Source: Anoplolepis gracilipes (lineage: Eukaryota; Arthropoda; Insecta; Hymenoptera; Formicidae). Taken from it: a DNA stretch of 64,000 bases. The DNA is taken from NCBI RefSeq assembly GCF_047496725.1, contig NC_132981.1:10714501-10778500 (forward strand), written 5' to 3'. Below are positions 1-11,991 of this stretch, one piece after another (positions within the stretch are counted from its first letter, which is position 1; each line of letters begins with the position of its first letter). The notes beneath the pieces are model-generated. The model was not told the DNA's origin and made no database searches. It saw only the letters and a list, made by a program, of their open reading frames with translations. A program made the translations under genes and the position numbers.

Positions 1-214
1 TTATCGCCAGGGAAGACGCGTGCGTTTTACGTAAAAAGAGAGAAAAATCTCTGAATTTTCATTCATTATACACTGCATTCGTTATTCGTTGTATTAATCA
101 GGTCGTGAGTGTCCCCTATGTAGAAAAGCCGGCCGGACACGAAACTTGAAATTCACGCAGACCATCTCCCGTGTTTTCGCGGTTTCTCCTCCCGTTTCTC
201 GCCACCGTGTACCT
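1..214. other. Moderately C+G-rich window edge, no gene recognised
   Basis: This stretch is richer in C+G than what follows. It contains no frame I can defend. On the minus strand a possible 3' splice site at about 52-54 would open a frame that runs off the window edge; this is only suggestive. Confidence 0.3.
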
Positions 215-570
215 TTAATATGTCATGAGGAAGTAGCGTTGCTTGCGTGCGGAGCAGCACCCGCCGCAAAGATGGTATCGTCCGCGTTGCAACAGATGGA
301 AAAGAGCCAGCTGCACATTCTCGAGAGAGTGATCGCGTGTCCCACGCTGAGGGCGACGTATAAACTGCATTGCCGTGCACACTTGACATGGCGCCGCTAA
401 AAAATGTTGAACAGAGAAGATAAAGTTTTCAACCGAGGCTAGGCGAAGTAGCGACCGTGAAGATCTGGGAAAGAGGTTGAGAGAATGCATTACATAGATA
501 AGGCACTTACTGTATACATGAAACCGTGCACAGAAAGATAGCAGAGAGTGAGGAGCGAGTCACCCTTCAT
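215..570 (-). CDS. Speculative two-exon small secreted peptide
   Basis: Read on the minus strand, a start codon at 570-568 opens 20 codons beginning MKGDSLLTLCYLSV, which looks like a short signal peptide (a lysine, then Leu/Cys/Val-rich). It is followed by a good splice donor (ACA|GTAAGT) at 510-509. An acceptor (CCCTCAG) at 349-347 continues the same frame for 43 codons (346-218) to a stop at 217-215; that part holds a CGGCC cysteine cluster. The implied intron is 164 bp. The total would be 63 residues. No family is recognised, the acceptor's pyrimidine tract is modest, and the pieces could be chance. Other strands and frames are also open here. Confidence 0.1.
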
Positions 571-1037
571 CTAATGAAATAACCTTGTTCCAAATTAAAT
601 GACAATTTTCTAATGTACTGGCTACCTTAAAACAAAATGAAAAATTCACGATACAATGATATATACATAGATAGAGGATGACGTAACTAAAATGCATGCC
701 TATCATGTTTTAGTTTATCAATTTATTCGTCTTTTTTCAATTGAATTTTTTACGATTATTTCATCTTGCATAATTTTACATGAAAAAATAGAAACGAGAA
801 ATAGGAAATTATATACAACGCAGAGAACGACAAATGAAAGATAAAGAAAAAATATATTAAAGTGTAGATCAATTTCAAAAATTTGTTATTATTGTGTATT
901 AAATTTATACATGAAAAATTACTAAATTGTTATCATATAGGTGAGAGATAACATGTATGTATATTAATTGTTGTAGAAGTTAGGAATAGAATATTCTCTC
1001 TTGATGCATAAAGATTAGCAAATTAACGTTCACGTAC
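571..1037. other. A+T-rich non-coding stretch
   Basis: The sequence is dense in A/T with stop codons in every frame. No repeat structure or gene is seen. Confidence 0.6.
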
Positions 1038-1183
1038 CGCTGCAAGCTATCGATTCGAGCGAACTTGTATAACGCGATAAGATCGTTGTAAAAGATCGTT
1101 TCATAAGCAAAAACATCCTTTGGATACGCAATATTGTGTTGAGAGGAAACTATAATTTCGATTTTTCTCCGAATACAAGTGCC
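1038..1183 (-). CDS. Candidate internal exon, product unknown
   Basis: On the minus strand an unusually long pyrimidine tract (complement of the A/G run at 1189-1223) ends in GAGAG and is followed by 48 open codons and two further bases. The segment ends at a donor-like site (GCG|GTACGT) at 1037-1036. The translation includes IEIIVSSQHNIAYPKDVF and has an ordinary mixed composition, with the second codon position lowest in G+C, as in coding DNA. No domain or family is recognised. Against it: the donor is mediocre, no neighbouring exon is established, and the pyrimidine tract may simply be a low-complexity repeat. Confidence 0.2.
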
Positions 1184-1188
1184 CTCTC

Positions 1189-1223
1189 GAAAGAAAAGGA
1201 AAAAAGAAAAAAAAAGAAAAAAG
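1189..1223. repeat. A/G-rich low-complexity tract
   Basis: A run of A-blocks separated by single or double G. On the other strand it is a 35-base pyrimidine tract next to a candidate splice acceptor. Confidence 0.8.
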
Positions 1224-1239
1224 ATCGCCAAAGTCTTCC

Positions 1240-2070
1240 ATCAAATCGCGTGGCAGATCTCCGGAAGTTGTCTGCCAAGCGCATCGAGCAAAGCAAGGGC
1301 GCGGAATAAAGCGCGCTCGCGTGCCGTTACACTCTCCCTTAGATATCGTCGGGCAGAACGAAGATGAAACACTCGCATTATCTCGCGTAGGAAGACGAAC
1401 TTTAATATGAATTTTTGCTTCCGTTCCGACGACGCCACTGGATACCGGTACGGTTTTCCCCGGTGACGATCATGGCAGCGGCGATGGTGGTGGCGGCGGC
1501 GACGGTGGCGGCGGTTGTGTAAGACGTAGAACCGACGATACGTAAGTAACTCGGTTATGAGCCATCCATTACCTTGCTCAACTCCAGCGGCGATCCTCTT
1601 CCTCCACCGTCGCGTCGGTTGGCCCAGACTCTCCCACTTGCATCTTCCAGCTTCTCCTCTCCCCCTCTTACCACCCTTTCGTCTTTCCATCCCCGCCGAG
1701 CGGCTGGCATAACTCCACCGCACGACTCTCCTAAGTGCACCACCGCGAAAGTCCCGCGTACGCTGTTTACGGAGTTACCCCCGGGCGGTGTCAAAGCGTC
1801 GGTCTCCCCCTTTCCTACGACGACTCCCTTGTCCAGTGGATAGTGTCAGAAACAAGCAACCGTGTCGCCGGAGAATGCGCGACCGACTTGCAGTTCACCC
1901 TCTCGCCCGAGCTGCTGTCACTCCGTTACATTCGCTTATATATACGAAAAAATGAGTCGACATTGCGCCCGTCACTTTTCCGGGAGGAAACTTTACGCGC
2001 CCGCGTCTGAAAAATACCGGAAAAGTTCTTTCGCGTTCCGATTGGATATTCTCGTCATCCATTTCTAGCG
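1240..2070. other. C+G-rich, CpG-dense island
   Basis: This 0.8-kb patch stands out against A+T-rich flanks. It includes a GGT/GGC triplet run (about 1474-1516) and a pyrimidine-rich block (1600-1700). All six frames have long open stretches because stops are rare: a 160-codon minus frame at 1241-1723 is rich in Arg/His from the triplet run, and overlapping plus frames are Ser/Pro-rich. None looks like a conserved protein. A GTAAGT donor-like site lies at 1542. It could be a promoter, an untranslated exon or a regulatory region; the sequence alone does not decide. Confidence 0.4.
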
Positions 2071-2978
2071 CGGGTACTCTTTGTATGTACTTTTTCCTTC
2101 GTATCTATGATATGTTTACTGATAAAACAAAGCGAGTCGGTAGTCGGCGATAAAAGTCAAATTGGAAAAATTGGATAGCTCGTGCTGATAGCTAAATAAT
2201 ATATAATACAGTACGCGAGAAATTAGGAATTTACGATCGTATCCATTCGGATGTTAAACATATATGTTGTACGATATGTGCTGCCTGAGAAGAATATATT
2301 TATGTATTATAATATATACGCGTAGAACAAACAAGGAATCAACCGCAAACATTTAAAATTAAATACGCTGTATGAATAGAGACTATTATCGTTACAGTTG
2401 ATTGTTCATGTCAATCTAAAATCTCTCAAACGAAGAATATTGGTTTTGAATATTGTATTAAATAAAGCTAGAGATGCAGTTGCTAATATAACCATTATTT
2501 TAATGCATATAATAAAATAAACAATTGTAGCGGATGATTAGTGCAAAAATTAGTTCAACATTTTCAAACAACTAATTGATGTATTTACATTTCCAATTTT
2601 TTTTAACTATTACATAATACTTTATGCATGTTTTAAATATTTTATTACAATATGTCGATAGTCTTCTGAGAGAAAAAGACAAAATCTTATTTTAGAGAAT
2701 AAGAAGGGAACATAAAAGATTGTTTAACCTAATAAACCAATCATTGAAAAATCAACATTTATTGGCATTTATTGACATTGGACATAAACTATGTCCGCAT
2801 TCTCGATCTTTTTAATTGCGAGTAAATTCTTCCAAGTTTTCCGAATAGAAAGAGTAGTCTCTCGACTATTACGGTCGAGTTATCTACATCTTATGAGAAC
2901 TCCTTATAATTGTTCTATGAAAATGTTTGTCCTTGTCAGTGTCATTTTAAAGTTCTAGTGAATCCAGGAAAAGAGAAA
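2071..2978. other. A+T-rich stretch, nothing seen
   Basis: Frames are closed on both strands. No repeat longer than short A/T words is visible. Confidence 0.6.
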
Positions 2979-2996
2979 GAGAGAGAGAGAGAGAGA
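2979..2996. repeat. (GA)n microsatellite
   Basis: A short uninterrupted GA run preceded by an imperfect GAAA stretch. Confidence 0.9.
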
Positions 2997-4327
2997 TGAG
3001 ATGCTTGTTTGACAACGTGACTTTGATTAATCGAGCGATAGTGAAATTCGCTTGTGGAATCACATATGTAATCCTGTTACATTGGCATAGTAATCTCAAA
3101 ATGGATACTATTTTATATAAAATGTTTGAGCATTCTTTTCCACAGGGATCTCGAAATTGCACATGAATGCGAGAATGCAAAGTCACGCGGAGTGTATTTG
3201 TCCTTTGTCATTTTTCATTCAATCAGATCAATTTTTCGCGGTATATGCAAATGCATGTAACCTAGCAGTGTCGTTAGCATTCACAAATTTTTTTAAACTT
3301 CACTTTTCAATTGGAAAGTTCAATATATATTCACGTATACGCCCTACTTTTGCTATTAGTTCTCGCTCTGTTTGAACGGCACAATAACTTATGCGAATAT
3401 GTAGATAATAAAAATTGAACCAAACTGTCAATCCAAAACTGGTGTCCGGTTCAACGTGTTTTGTTCAGTGTTTTGTTTGACAGAAATTTATTGTCTTTAT
3501 TGGCACGCTAATGCATAATTTCATGTATGAGCTCTGATATTTACATCGTAGACGTAACAAAAAAATATTTCGAGCTCGTAAATCTTTACAAACAACAGCT
3601 CATACATTTAAATCAATTTTATTATATATACTTACCCACATATCTCTAATAAATCTCAAATGATTAATTAGTGGAAAAAACATGTCCTAAAAGTGTATGC
3701 AATATATTACCAAAAAATGTAATATAGAATTTTTTTATTTTTATTTTTATACAACATGCGAGATTACAAAATTAATTCACGCTTTAATGAGAATTTTACG
3801 TTACATAAAATTTTATAATGTGCTTGCGTGATATAATATGTCCCGATAAAATATCGAATCAACGCGACAATTCATGCTTAACGATTTTGTTTTCCCCGTA
3901 TTTAGGGTATAATAATCAGGATATAGTTATCGGGAGGGTAAGTGTACCTCTCGGCATTGTTTCTTAAGCAGCCAATCTCAAAGTACTATTCGCAAACTCG
4001 GCAATCTCGCATTCGATGAATCCATTGTCTACAGTGGTGCACTTGTCTGCGAAATCGTTCTTCCGCTGCGGTAGTACTTTCGCCGCAGGTATTCCTGTTT
4101 TCTGTCAAATATCCTCTTTCACAATCAGCCGTCTGATTTTTCCCCTCCAATTTTCGACGTTTCAGACGTACGTAAGCCTATTCGCATTGATTCGTTGCCT
4201 CGTGAAAATAAATCAAAGGCAAGCGAGATCAAAGTCGGCACATTTCGATAATCCGCACCTAAATCGTTGTCATATGTTTGCTTCTGTCACACGACTTTTC
4301 AAACGTATAAATGTTCTACGCATGAAT
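2997..4327. other. Mixed non-coding stretch with isolated splice-like sites
   Basis: A good acceptor-like site (TTTTCCACAG) ends at 3145 and a 32-base segment at 3906-3937 is bounded by acceptor- and donor-like sites (see findings). A 126-codon plus frame at 4016-4396 covers a CT-rich low-complexity end and has no recognisable domain. I annotate no gene here. Confidence 0.4.
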
Positions 4328-4364
4328 TCTCTTTCTTTCTCTCTCTTTCTCTCTTTCTCTCTGG
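4328..4364. repeat. CT/CTTT low-complexity repeat
   Basis: Alternating CT and CTTT units on the plus strand. Confidence 0.85.
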
Positions 4365-5560
4365 CCTCTAGAATTTTAAATGCCCATTGTACGTAGTTTT
4401 ATATACTGTAAACTCTGTTTTTATGTTTTATTGTCATAAAAATTGTGCAACATAAAATCAATTAAAAAAATTTTATAAAATAATGACAAAGCTTTTTTTT
4501 TATACATACATGTTGTGCTCTATAAGTAAAATTATAAATAATATCAGTTTAAATTTCAATCATTTGTATGAAACAGATTGTAGAAAATGTAAATGTAATT
4601 CAATACATTTGTGTGTGAGAATATTGTTTTAAAAACGGAGAGACTAAAAATTCATTCTTTTATATAATATTGATATACAATTTCGAAATATGTACATTAA
4701 ATAGCACTTATAACAGCTGTAAAATGTGTGATTTGGCTGCAAATTGCATTAATTTATTTTTTAGAAATTTTATTACATTATTATTATTATTTATATGGTA
4801 AATCTTATTAATAAATTGTATAATCTTTCTGACTGACGTACGCGGACTGAGGAACGCGACATTTCGGAGACATGTCTGCGTTACGCAAATACATATATAA
4901 TGCAGTGTATAATGTAGCATACGTCCGAAATTGCGACTGACCTAGTCTCTATGACAAGCATTCATATGATAAGTGTGTCATTAGCGAAACTACGCTAATG
5001 ACTTGCCGTAATTTGAATATCTCGCGGAAACTTGTCGAACGTCCGTATAAACTTCAGGATTTCCCGTTGTAATGCGAAGATGATTAATGTACAATGTGAT
5101 AAATTATAATACAATTATTATTCGGCTGCGATAGAATTGCAGATATTATGAGACAAATGAACAATGAACGCTTAATGATTAAAACATCTAATAATAATAA
5201 TAATTACATTGTGACATATGCTTGCAATGTTAGTGTCGTTATACATATAGATATCACAACATTTTTATGCATTCAAAAAAATGTCAGTTTTAAAATATCC
5301 GGATATTTTTTTCAAACATTGCATAAATTTCTTTAAATAAAATTTAAAAATTACTTTTTGATAATTGGCTATCTATATGATTGCATGAATAAAATAACAT
5401 AAGATGTATGTACTTTTGTAATTTTCGGAGAAACTTTTATCTCTTCATCAAGTTTAATGTTTGGCCAACATAAGTGTATGTACACGAGATCAATGGGATT
5501 ATTGGATTCCTAACATATTAAACATATTCAGAAAAGCCCATATAGAAACTGCTTTAATGT
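4365..5560. other. A+T-rich stretch, nothing seen
   Basis: Only short ATT/AAT triplet runs (about 4778-4792 and 5191-5201) are visible. Small overlapping open frames have no supportable product. Confidence 0.55.
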
Positions 5561-5828
5561 TATAACCGACATTATCGAAGATATGGTCAAAGGTTATCGA
5601 GAGAAAGAGCGCGAGCTATGCTTTGCCGCGAAGTTAGCGCAGCTTATACTAAACGCTAATTTGCATCGCATCTGTATGCGCCATCGCGCATATCCCAGGC
5701 TTACGCAGAGTGCTCTGCTCTTAATACTTCGTTAAGCTTTATACATATATTTCGAGTATCATGGCGCAGATAACTGCTTTGTGTGTCGTTCTGAGCGCTC
5801 GGCATGCACGATCTGTTCGATAAATCTT
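5561..5828. other. C+G-richer CpG-containing patch
   Basis: This short patch has many GCGC/CGCA words and no sustained open frame. It may be regulatory; nothing specific is recognised. Confidence 0.3.
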
Positions 5829-5829
5829 T

Positions 5830-5866
5830 CATATTTATTCATATTTTATCAAAATATGAAAATATG
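5830..5866. repeat. A+T hairpin
   Basis: The word CATATTTATTCATATTTT (5830-5847) is followed after a three-base gap by AAAATATGAAAATATG (5851-5866), its near-complete reverse complement. Could extrude as a small cruciform; no function is inferred. Confidence 0.6.
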
Positions 5867-6629
5867 TAAAAAGATTCTGTTACATCAATTGCAATGTAAC
5901 ATTGTACATAAATAATTGGAAAGTTCAACTTACATCATGTATGCCGCGTTATAAAGTGCAAAAACTATACACGGAAGATTAGCGTTCCAAGTTTATCTGG
6001 AAAATTATATTTTGCATGATTTAAATTCAAAACGGAAGTTTCCACACCCTACACAAAGTGATATTCCTTCCCCTCTTCCCGCCAAGTTGTTCAAGTTGCA
6101 TTTACGTTTCTCCCATTAGCAATAACTACGAGTTATTTTGCAGAGTTGCTCGAACGATTGCGCCGCCGTGCTTGTTTCATGGAAGTACGCTAATTAATAT
6201 GACATTATCCTAGGCGAGCGAAAAGTTTTGAGGAGTTTTGTTCATTCGAGCGGAGGATATGTACGCTAATTGGAACTTTCGAGTACAGCGTGTCATTTTC
6301 TGTGCGCGCCGCATGCGATATTTCCGCGTGTTTCCAGATGAGAAGTTTTCATCAAGATTCCAAAGATTTCCGTCGTTCACGGGAACTTTAAACAAACAGG
6401 GTCTCGCAACGAACTTCGACTGCCTCCGTTGCATTCCTCGTCATGTTGTGATGTACTAAAATGCAATATGAGAAGAAAAATCATTTCCGATCTATTTGCC
6501 GCGATTAAAAATTAATAATAATGCGGATTCGCGTACATTAATGTTCTCGCCCATCATTTTTTCATAACATATAACATTATCATTTGTTTGATATTGAAAA
6601 ATTATACAACATGATATAACATTCTCGTA
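5867..6629. other. Mixed non-coding stretch
   Basis: Moderately complex sequence from 6050 to 6460 with overlapping 70-75 codon frames on both strands and no recognisable product. A+T-rich elsewhere. Confidence 0.5.
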
Positions 6630-7174
6630 GGATAAACTCGGGTATGGCCATACTTTTTTAAAATACAAAAAACATACTTTTATTTTTGTTATTTTTTAAT
6701 AGCGTTTGGCATATTATCTTCCCTAAAGCTTAAATTACGTAATATTATCGAAATTAAAAGGAAAATATTTCATAGAAATTTTATATTATTAAAATAGTAC
6801 AACATAAGCATTGGCCGTCTTACCCAACTTTTTAATGAAAAGATGGCCATAATATTTATAAAAAAATAGTGAAAATGAAAATAAAAATTATAGGTCATAT
6901 AACAATCTACACATCTTTATAATATGTCTATTACGATAGCTTAACTGTCATTTATTTGACGTTATATCAGTTTTTAGTGGACACATGAAAAACTTTGCAG
7001 GTTGTCAAAAGTAAAAATATATGATATAAAATTCACAATATCGTTATTTCGAATAATGCATCCACATAAACTACTGTAAATATCGATTATCTTTGATAAT
7101 GACCAAAAAAGCGCACTCTATGTAACGATTATTGAAAAAATTACAGCCTATGGCCATCATACCCTAGTTTACCC
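6630..7174. mobile_element. Non-autonomous DNA transposon, TA-flanked (Tc1/mariner-like)
   Basis: The left end (GGATAAACTCGGGTATGGCC) pairs with the reverse complement of the right end (GGGTAAACTAGGGTATGATG, then GCCAT), 14 of the first 16 bases matching, with three extra bases in the right copy. Both ends are flanked by TA (6628-6629 and 7175-7176), the target-site signature of Tc1/mariner elements. The 545-bp interior is A+T-rich, contains further GGCCRT words, and has no transposase-like open frame, so it would move only with an enzyme supplied elsewhere. Confidence 0.7.
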
Positions 7175-7375
7175 TATATAAAAGAGAAACCACAAGTATC
7201 ACTAATTGAAATAATGAGACATTTCTAACAATCCGAATTGTAGATAGATTATTTTTTGAATTATACATTTCTCTTTTAAGATTTTAGCGTCTTGAAAGAG
7301 GAATCCTTTAAATTGCTCCTTTACTAAATTCAAGTGACGTATTTAAATTTTGAATCGACACTATTGAATTTTAGA

Positions 7376-7423
7376 TAAGACAGTACAATGGTAAGACAGT
7401 ACAATGGTAGAATAGTACAATGC
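7376..7423. repeat. 16-bp minisatellite, three copies
   Basis: Three head-to-tail copies of TAAGACAGTACAATGG; the third has diverged at several positions. Confidence 0.85.
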
Positions 7424-7499
7424 ACTTCTAAGAGAACGGAACATCACGACAAATATAAATCAATGCTGGCGACTGCACACTAAAACATCGACGTATTCA

Positions 7500-8220
7500 G
7501 GAAACTTAATGAGCTAGCGTGCACAATTCGAGAATTCGTTCAAGTCCATGAAGTCAGCACGTCCGGCGCCAACGTGCGACATGAAAGCAGCCCTTCTTTT
7601 CCATCTAAACGTACATGTATGTACGTGACGACACATTTCGGGTATTTTTCTCCGTCTTTTTCTCTCTTTCTCTTCAACTGTCATTCCTCCTGTGGCGCTT
7701 TTTTTTTTTTTGTGTACATTGACGATTGTTTATTTCCTGTCTTTGCGACCGAAAAGCGCACTCGTGCGGATATAGAACGCGTAGAGTGTTCCGTGGCGCG
7801 TGATATCGACGCCGGTAGATCAAAGCACGACGTTTTACAGCGAACGACAGCATGTTATAGGCAAGCGTCCGCACACACTCCACTATAACTACTCGCGCTG
7901 TCGCGTCTCGTGGGAGGCTGGTAGAAACGCGCCGGTAAGTGGAAAAGTCTAACAAACGCCTGGACACGATTCACGGTGTCAACCATCCCGCTTCCTCCTC
8001 GCCCACGTCGATGAAACGTATTGTTCGGAGTTTCCCTTTGTGCGGTGGCACGCCTCGAAGAACCCTACCCTGAGGGCGAGAAAGGAAACCGGCAATATTG
8101 CGACGCGAAGGCACGCGTGAACGATTAAGAAACTCGTCGAACTAGACGTTTTTTTCGTTATAGTCTTTCCGACACTGACAATAATAGATGCAGTTTTTAT
8201 GAGAATTCTGAATATTTTAT
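7500..8220. other. C+G-rich island with a possible exon at 7841-7934
   Basis: A CpG-rich patch interrupted by a T-run near 7700. Within it, an acceptor-like TTTTACAG ends at 7840 and a donor (CCG|GTAAGT) begins at 7935. The 94-base segment between has one frame open throughout (one base then 31 codons, containing ERQHVIGKRPHTLHYNYS). Its G+C at third positions (about 61%) is no higher than at first positions, so coding support is weak. Overlapping frames exist on both strands. Confidence 0.2.
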
Positions 8221-8838
8221 GCACAATATTACCTCTGTTCTACCTGCTCTATCTGTTTATAGTTTTGCCAGAAACTGTGTGGATCAGAATGTGGTACTTA
8301 TAAATATTATGTCATTTCAATGAACTTTATTTTAAAAAATAAAGAAAAAAATTTTCTTTGTTATGCATATCTGAGGGAAGGAAAACATTTATATTTATCA
8401 ATTATATCGAAAAATGGAACAAAAACTTTACAGAGATAAAGGCAGAATATTATTACATAATAAGAGTGTTTTTATTTATAAATTCCAAAATACAATGAAT
8501 ATCTGAAAGCGTGACGTAATTTTTCATTGATTTAGAGATATTCAATCGACACATGTAATTCAGCGTGTACATTTCTATCGTACTTGCGCGAAACTTTGAT
8601 ATCGAACGTTAATCTCGCCGACCAAAATGCTCGCTCTTCTCACATGAAAAATGGAATTTTTATGAAACTTAGCATCTATTATAACGCTAAGCAAAACCAT
8701 TTATCACTCGATACACAGCGCGATACGTATACCGTCGTACATGACTGGGGTGGATCCGCCGACATCATGACGATAGTACATAGAACATAGTACGTTACAA
8801 TAACCGATAGCACATGTGAGCGTGCGCCTCATAATCCG
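8221..8838. other. A+T-rich stretch, nothing seen
   Basis: A 68-codon plus frame at 8584-8790 has no recognisable feature. No repeats. Confidence 0.5.
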
Positions 8839-8879
8839 AGGTAGGTAGGTAGGTAGATAGGTAGGTAATAGATAGGTAT
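8839..8879. repeat. (AGGT)n tetranucleotide repeat
   Basis: About nine imperfect AGGT units, some changed to AGAT or AAT. Confidence 0.9.
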
Positions 8880-8916
8880 CCTTCTTGTTAATTAATTGTA
8901 TCCATGAAGATAGAAT

Positions 8917-8921
8917 GAGAA

Positions 8922-8956
<35 letters not shown>

Positions 8957-8960
8957 GAAG
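8917..8960. repeat. (GA)n microsatellite
   Basis: A GA run broken by one GGG and an AAA. It lies at the 3' end of two overlapping minus-strand frames, whose Ser/Leu runs it creates. Confidence 0.92.
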
Positions 8961-10010
8961 TTTCCGTCTAACGACAAGCACGTGCAACATGCCTGATAAT
9001 AATTCGCGAATTACTGGCCGGGTGGTATCGCGGAGTGAGCGCGAAACGGGAGGTGAAAGTAGAGAGGCGGTAATTATAGTCGAGAGAGTAAGTAACGTTT
9101 CCAACTCGAGTTGCAACCCCATGCCGGAATCCATTTACAAAGATTCGATTTAATTCAGAGCGTTGGAAATCGGATAGAACTTTATAAGATTTTAAGCGCG
9201 TCAACCGAAATAGCGTTTCCTCACTTCGAAATTTGCACGGTATACGCGCGGAGAAGACTTTTGTAATATATGCAAACAATTTTAAAACAATGTTAAATGA
9301 GAATTTTAACGTAATTAATTTTCATAATATATTTCTGCTAATAATTTTTATAGTAAATAAATACAATATACAATATTATTAGTATAAAATATGTGCAAGT
9401 TTTCATAGAGCATAAGCAATCGAGATGTACAATGCCCGTCACTTATCTGCCATTTACAACTTGTGCTCGTGCAATCGACCGTGCGACGAGTGCAAATCAA
9501 TAACGACTGTATGTCATCGTATCTGCAACAGCACGAGTTAAATAGTTAGATGCAGACGATTTAGGTTTACGATCATTTGCACGTTTCGCTAAATCAATTT
9601 GCGATTACAACATGCTTTATGCTCTCCGAGAATCGTCGAAAATTATTCAGTTATTTACTCGATTATTTAAACAAGGGAGCAGCAACTTTTAATATGTATT
9701 TGCAAAAAATATTTGTCGGACGTATTATTATTATACTATAATAAAACATTTTTAAATTTTCGGGGGAATTTTTTTTTTTTCAATTTTAATAGATATCTAT
9801 TATGCGAGAAGCTCGATAAAGGAAGAGCATTTATTTTAGGAAACAATGTGTGCGGTTCAAGCTACGCATTTGCGTGGGAGGTAGGAGAAGCGCATATTTT
9901 ACCGGTACAATCCAGGCGAACGACATACAGTCGTGTTCGAGTCGGACGCGATCCATTATTACCGCGAATATAGTGGAGGCGTCGCCATAAGCTAGGGACA
10001 GGCAGACTAC
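8961..10010. other. Mixed non-coding stretch
   Basis: Moderate complexity at 8990-9260, A+T-rich at 9260-9420 and 9600-9830, and C+G-richer from 9840. The minus frame of 103 codons at 8968-9279 shows no domain or coding bias I can defend. Confidence 0.45.
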
Positions 10011-10200
10011 GTTCGCAGGGCACTGTGATAGGACTCTCTCTCGACCAGGTCATGCTAATGAACTTGGCCTGCCATTATCTGAACTGCAGCTAGTGTGCGC
10101 CACTTCATCCAACCCTCTGTCGAACTAGGAATAACTAGCTCCATCTCGCCGTTCCTCTTCCGGCTCTATCGGCTCTTTAATAATGTAATGCTGATTGCTC
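10011..10200. promoter_or_regulatory. Possible conserved regulatory block
   Basis: The block holds dense transcription-factor-like words: GCTAATGA (homeodomain-type TAATGA), CTGCAGCTAG, AATAACTAGCTC and TTTAATAATGTAATGC, in high-complexity sequence without open frames or repeats. That mix is typical of developmental enhancers, but no conservation data are available here. This is an inference from motif texture only. Confidence 0.12.
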
Positions 10201-10904
10201 AAGCGATCGTCCTTTATATTCGTCCAACAGTTTAATCTTTTAAATCCCGTGTAAAACTGTAATTTAATAATTTTGATAATTTAAATTTTTTTAAATAAAA
10301 CGATCGAATTGCGTGGTAGCAAAATTCAGAAATTGATTGACAGTAACGGTATCGATAATCGTTTATTATTATATATTTTTATTCTTGTCAATCACAAGCA
10401 TAAAAATAAAAGACATTGAATAAATTTACAGTTATATAAGTATATACATGTGTTGTACAGGCTTTTGATAAATTTTTAAAAAATTATAAAAATTTTATTT
10501 AGATGTTGCCTATGATGTAGCAAACCTTAAAACATTTGAGAAAAGTGGGTTAAATCTAACAATTTGAGTTTTATAATTTTAATTAATTTCAGAGAATTAT
10601 ACTTTAAGACTTGTACTACTCTATCTTTCTCTCTCTCTCTCTTGTTTTCGCTCTATCTCGTTTTCTCTTTGTAAAAGTATAAAAAATTATACAGTTAGTT
10701 GAAAATATTAAACTGTCATTATTATGCGCATGCTAAAACTACTCGGGCATATTTTAACCGGGATATCGCGGCCATAAACTCATTTTCACCACTTTGAGGA
10801 GCAAATTTACGCGCGGAGATACGCGATGTAAAGCCGCAAAAAAAAAAAAATAAAATAAAAGTCGACTACGGATGATCGAATCGATCATCGAGATTTTTTC
10901 ACAG
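10201..10904. other. A+T-rich stretch with CT run and A-run
   Basis: Contains a CT microsatellite at 10628-10643 and an A-run near 10838-10850. No gene seen. Confidence 0.5.
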
Positions 10905-11005
10905 GCACAATTTTTCGCCGTTTTCTAATTACCCGTCGAACAATACCGCTCTCGCATTCAATCTTTGACCCCGCTGAAGATGTACATCGCGCGGAATTTC
11001 ACCAG
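10905..11005 (+). CDS. Candidate internal exon, product unknown
   Basis: A good acceptor (ATTTTTTCACAG) ends at 10904 and a good donor (CAG|GTGAAA) begins at 11006. Of three frames only one is open: two bases then 33 codons, ending FDPAEDVHRAEFHQ exactly at the donor. Third-position G+C is not raised (about 36%). No family is recognised and no phase-matching neighbour was found, so chance is a serious alternative. Confidence 0.13.
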
Positions 11006-11991
11006 GTGAAATTTCCGAGTGGGTCTGGCGGTCTAATTGAAGCTAATTGAAAATCGATCGATCGGATCTGCGGTATGCGGACTATCGCCGCGAGCCCGCT
11101 GCTATTACTGCTGCACTTCGCCGAATAACGGATTATCGAAGTATGCAAATGCGAAGTGCACAATACTTTACGGCTGAATTGTCAAGAATTAATATACGCA
11201 TCCGACGTGATTTTAGCCGGTTCCTTTCTTTGTATAATATTCCTATAATTATATATATTCCTATAATGTAATTCCTTCCTTTGTAAAAGGTTTCTTGCAT
11301 TCGGCTCCCGCGTAAAGAAACAGCTGCATTTATTCTTACATGCTTAATATGTTACACGATTTGAACAATCTTGAACAATGAAAATATCTCATTGATGTCT
11401 TATTCATGATTTCTTACTGTCACCACTTGTAACATTTTATTTCATAATTAATATTGTTGTTTATAAATGAATCGATTATCAAATTTCAAATAATACAGCT
11501 CAACGTATATACATTTATAACGATTATTTGATTCGAAAGGAATTGATGACTGGAAACACGATATCCCGTCAATGTCGATTGCATTTTGGAGCTCCGATCT
11601 CGCCATAATCCAAGTTCCTCTTTCTTTCGTTATCGTTTTCTCAGATGGTTTAATATTAGTGATCGCAAATGGACAGCGGCGCGTAATCATTAGACCGGAG
11701 GCTGATATCGAGCTGTTGGCTAACGATTACACCTCATTCATCTATTGCAATAAACACATCGGTTCTACTACGGCAACTGCGCATTTAAACGTACAATCGT
11801 TATTAACGCGTGACGACCGATACGCTTTGTGCGATGTCACACGACTGCCACTTAATTATCTGATTGTATTATTCATCTATATCAGGCGCAAGTTCGGTCG
11901 CTGTGTAATTATATCGATTATCGGCTAGCCATATTAACGAGACATCAAGGGAGGAATATGAGCAATTAAATTTGCGTACAATCTATGTATC

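Noticed and set aside
1241..1723. 160-codon minus-strand frame
   Set aside because: Arg/His-rich because of a GGT/GGC run; overlapping frames on the other strand are equally long in this stop-poor patch.
8108..8121. AAGGCACGCGTGAA, resembling the insect miR-124 core
   Set aside because: One base is missing inside the seed-adjacent region and no hairpin precursor surrounds it.
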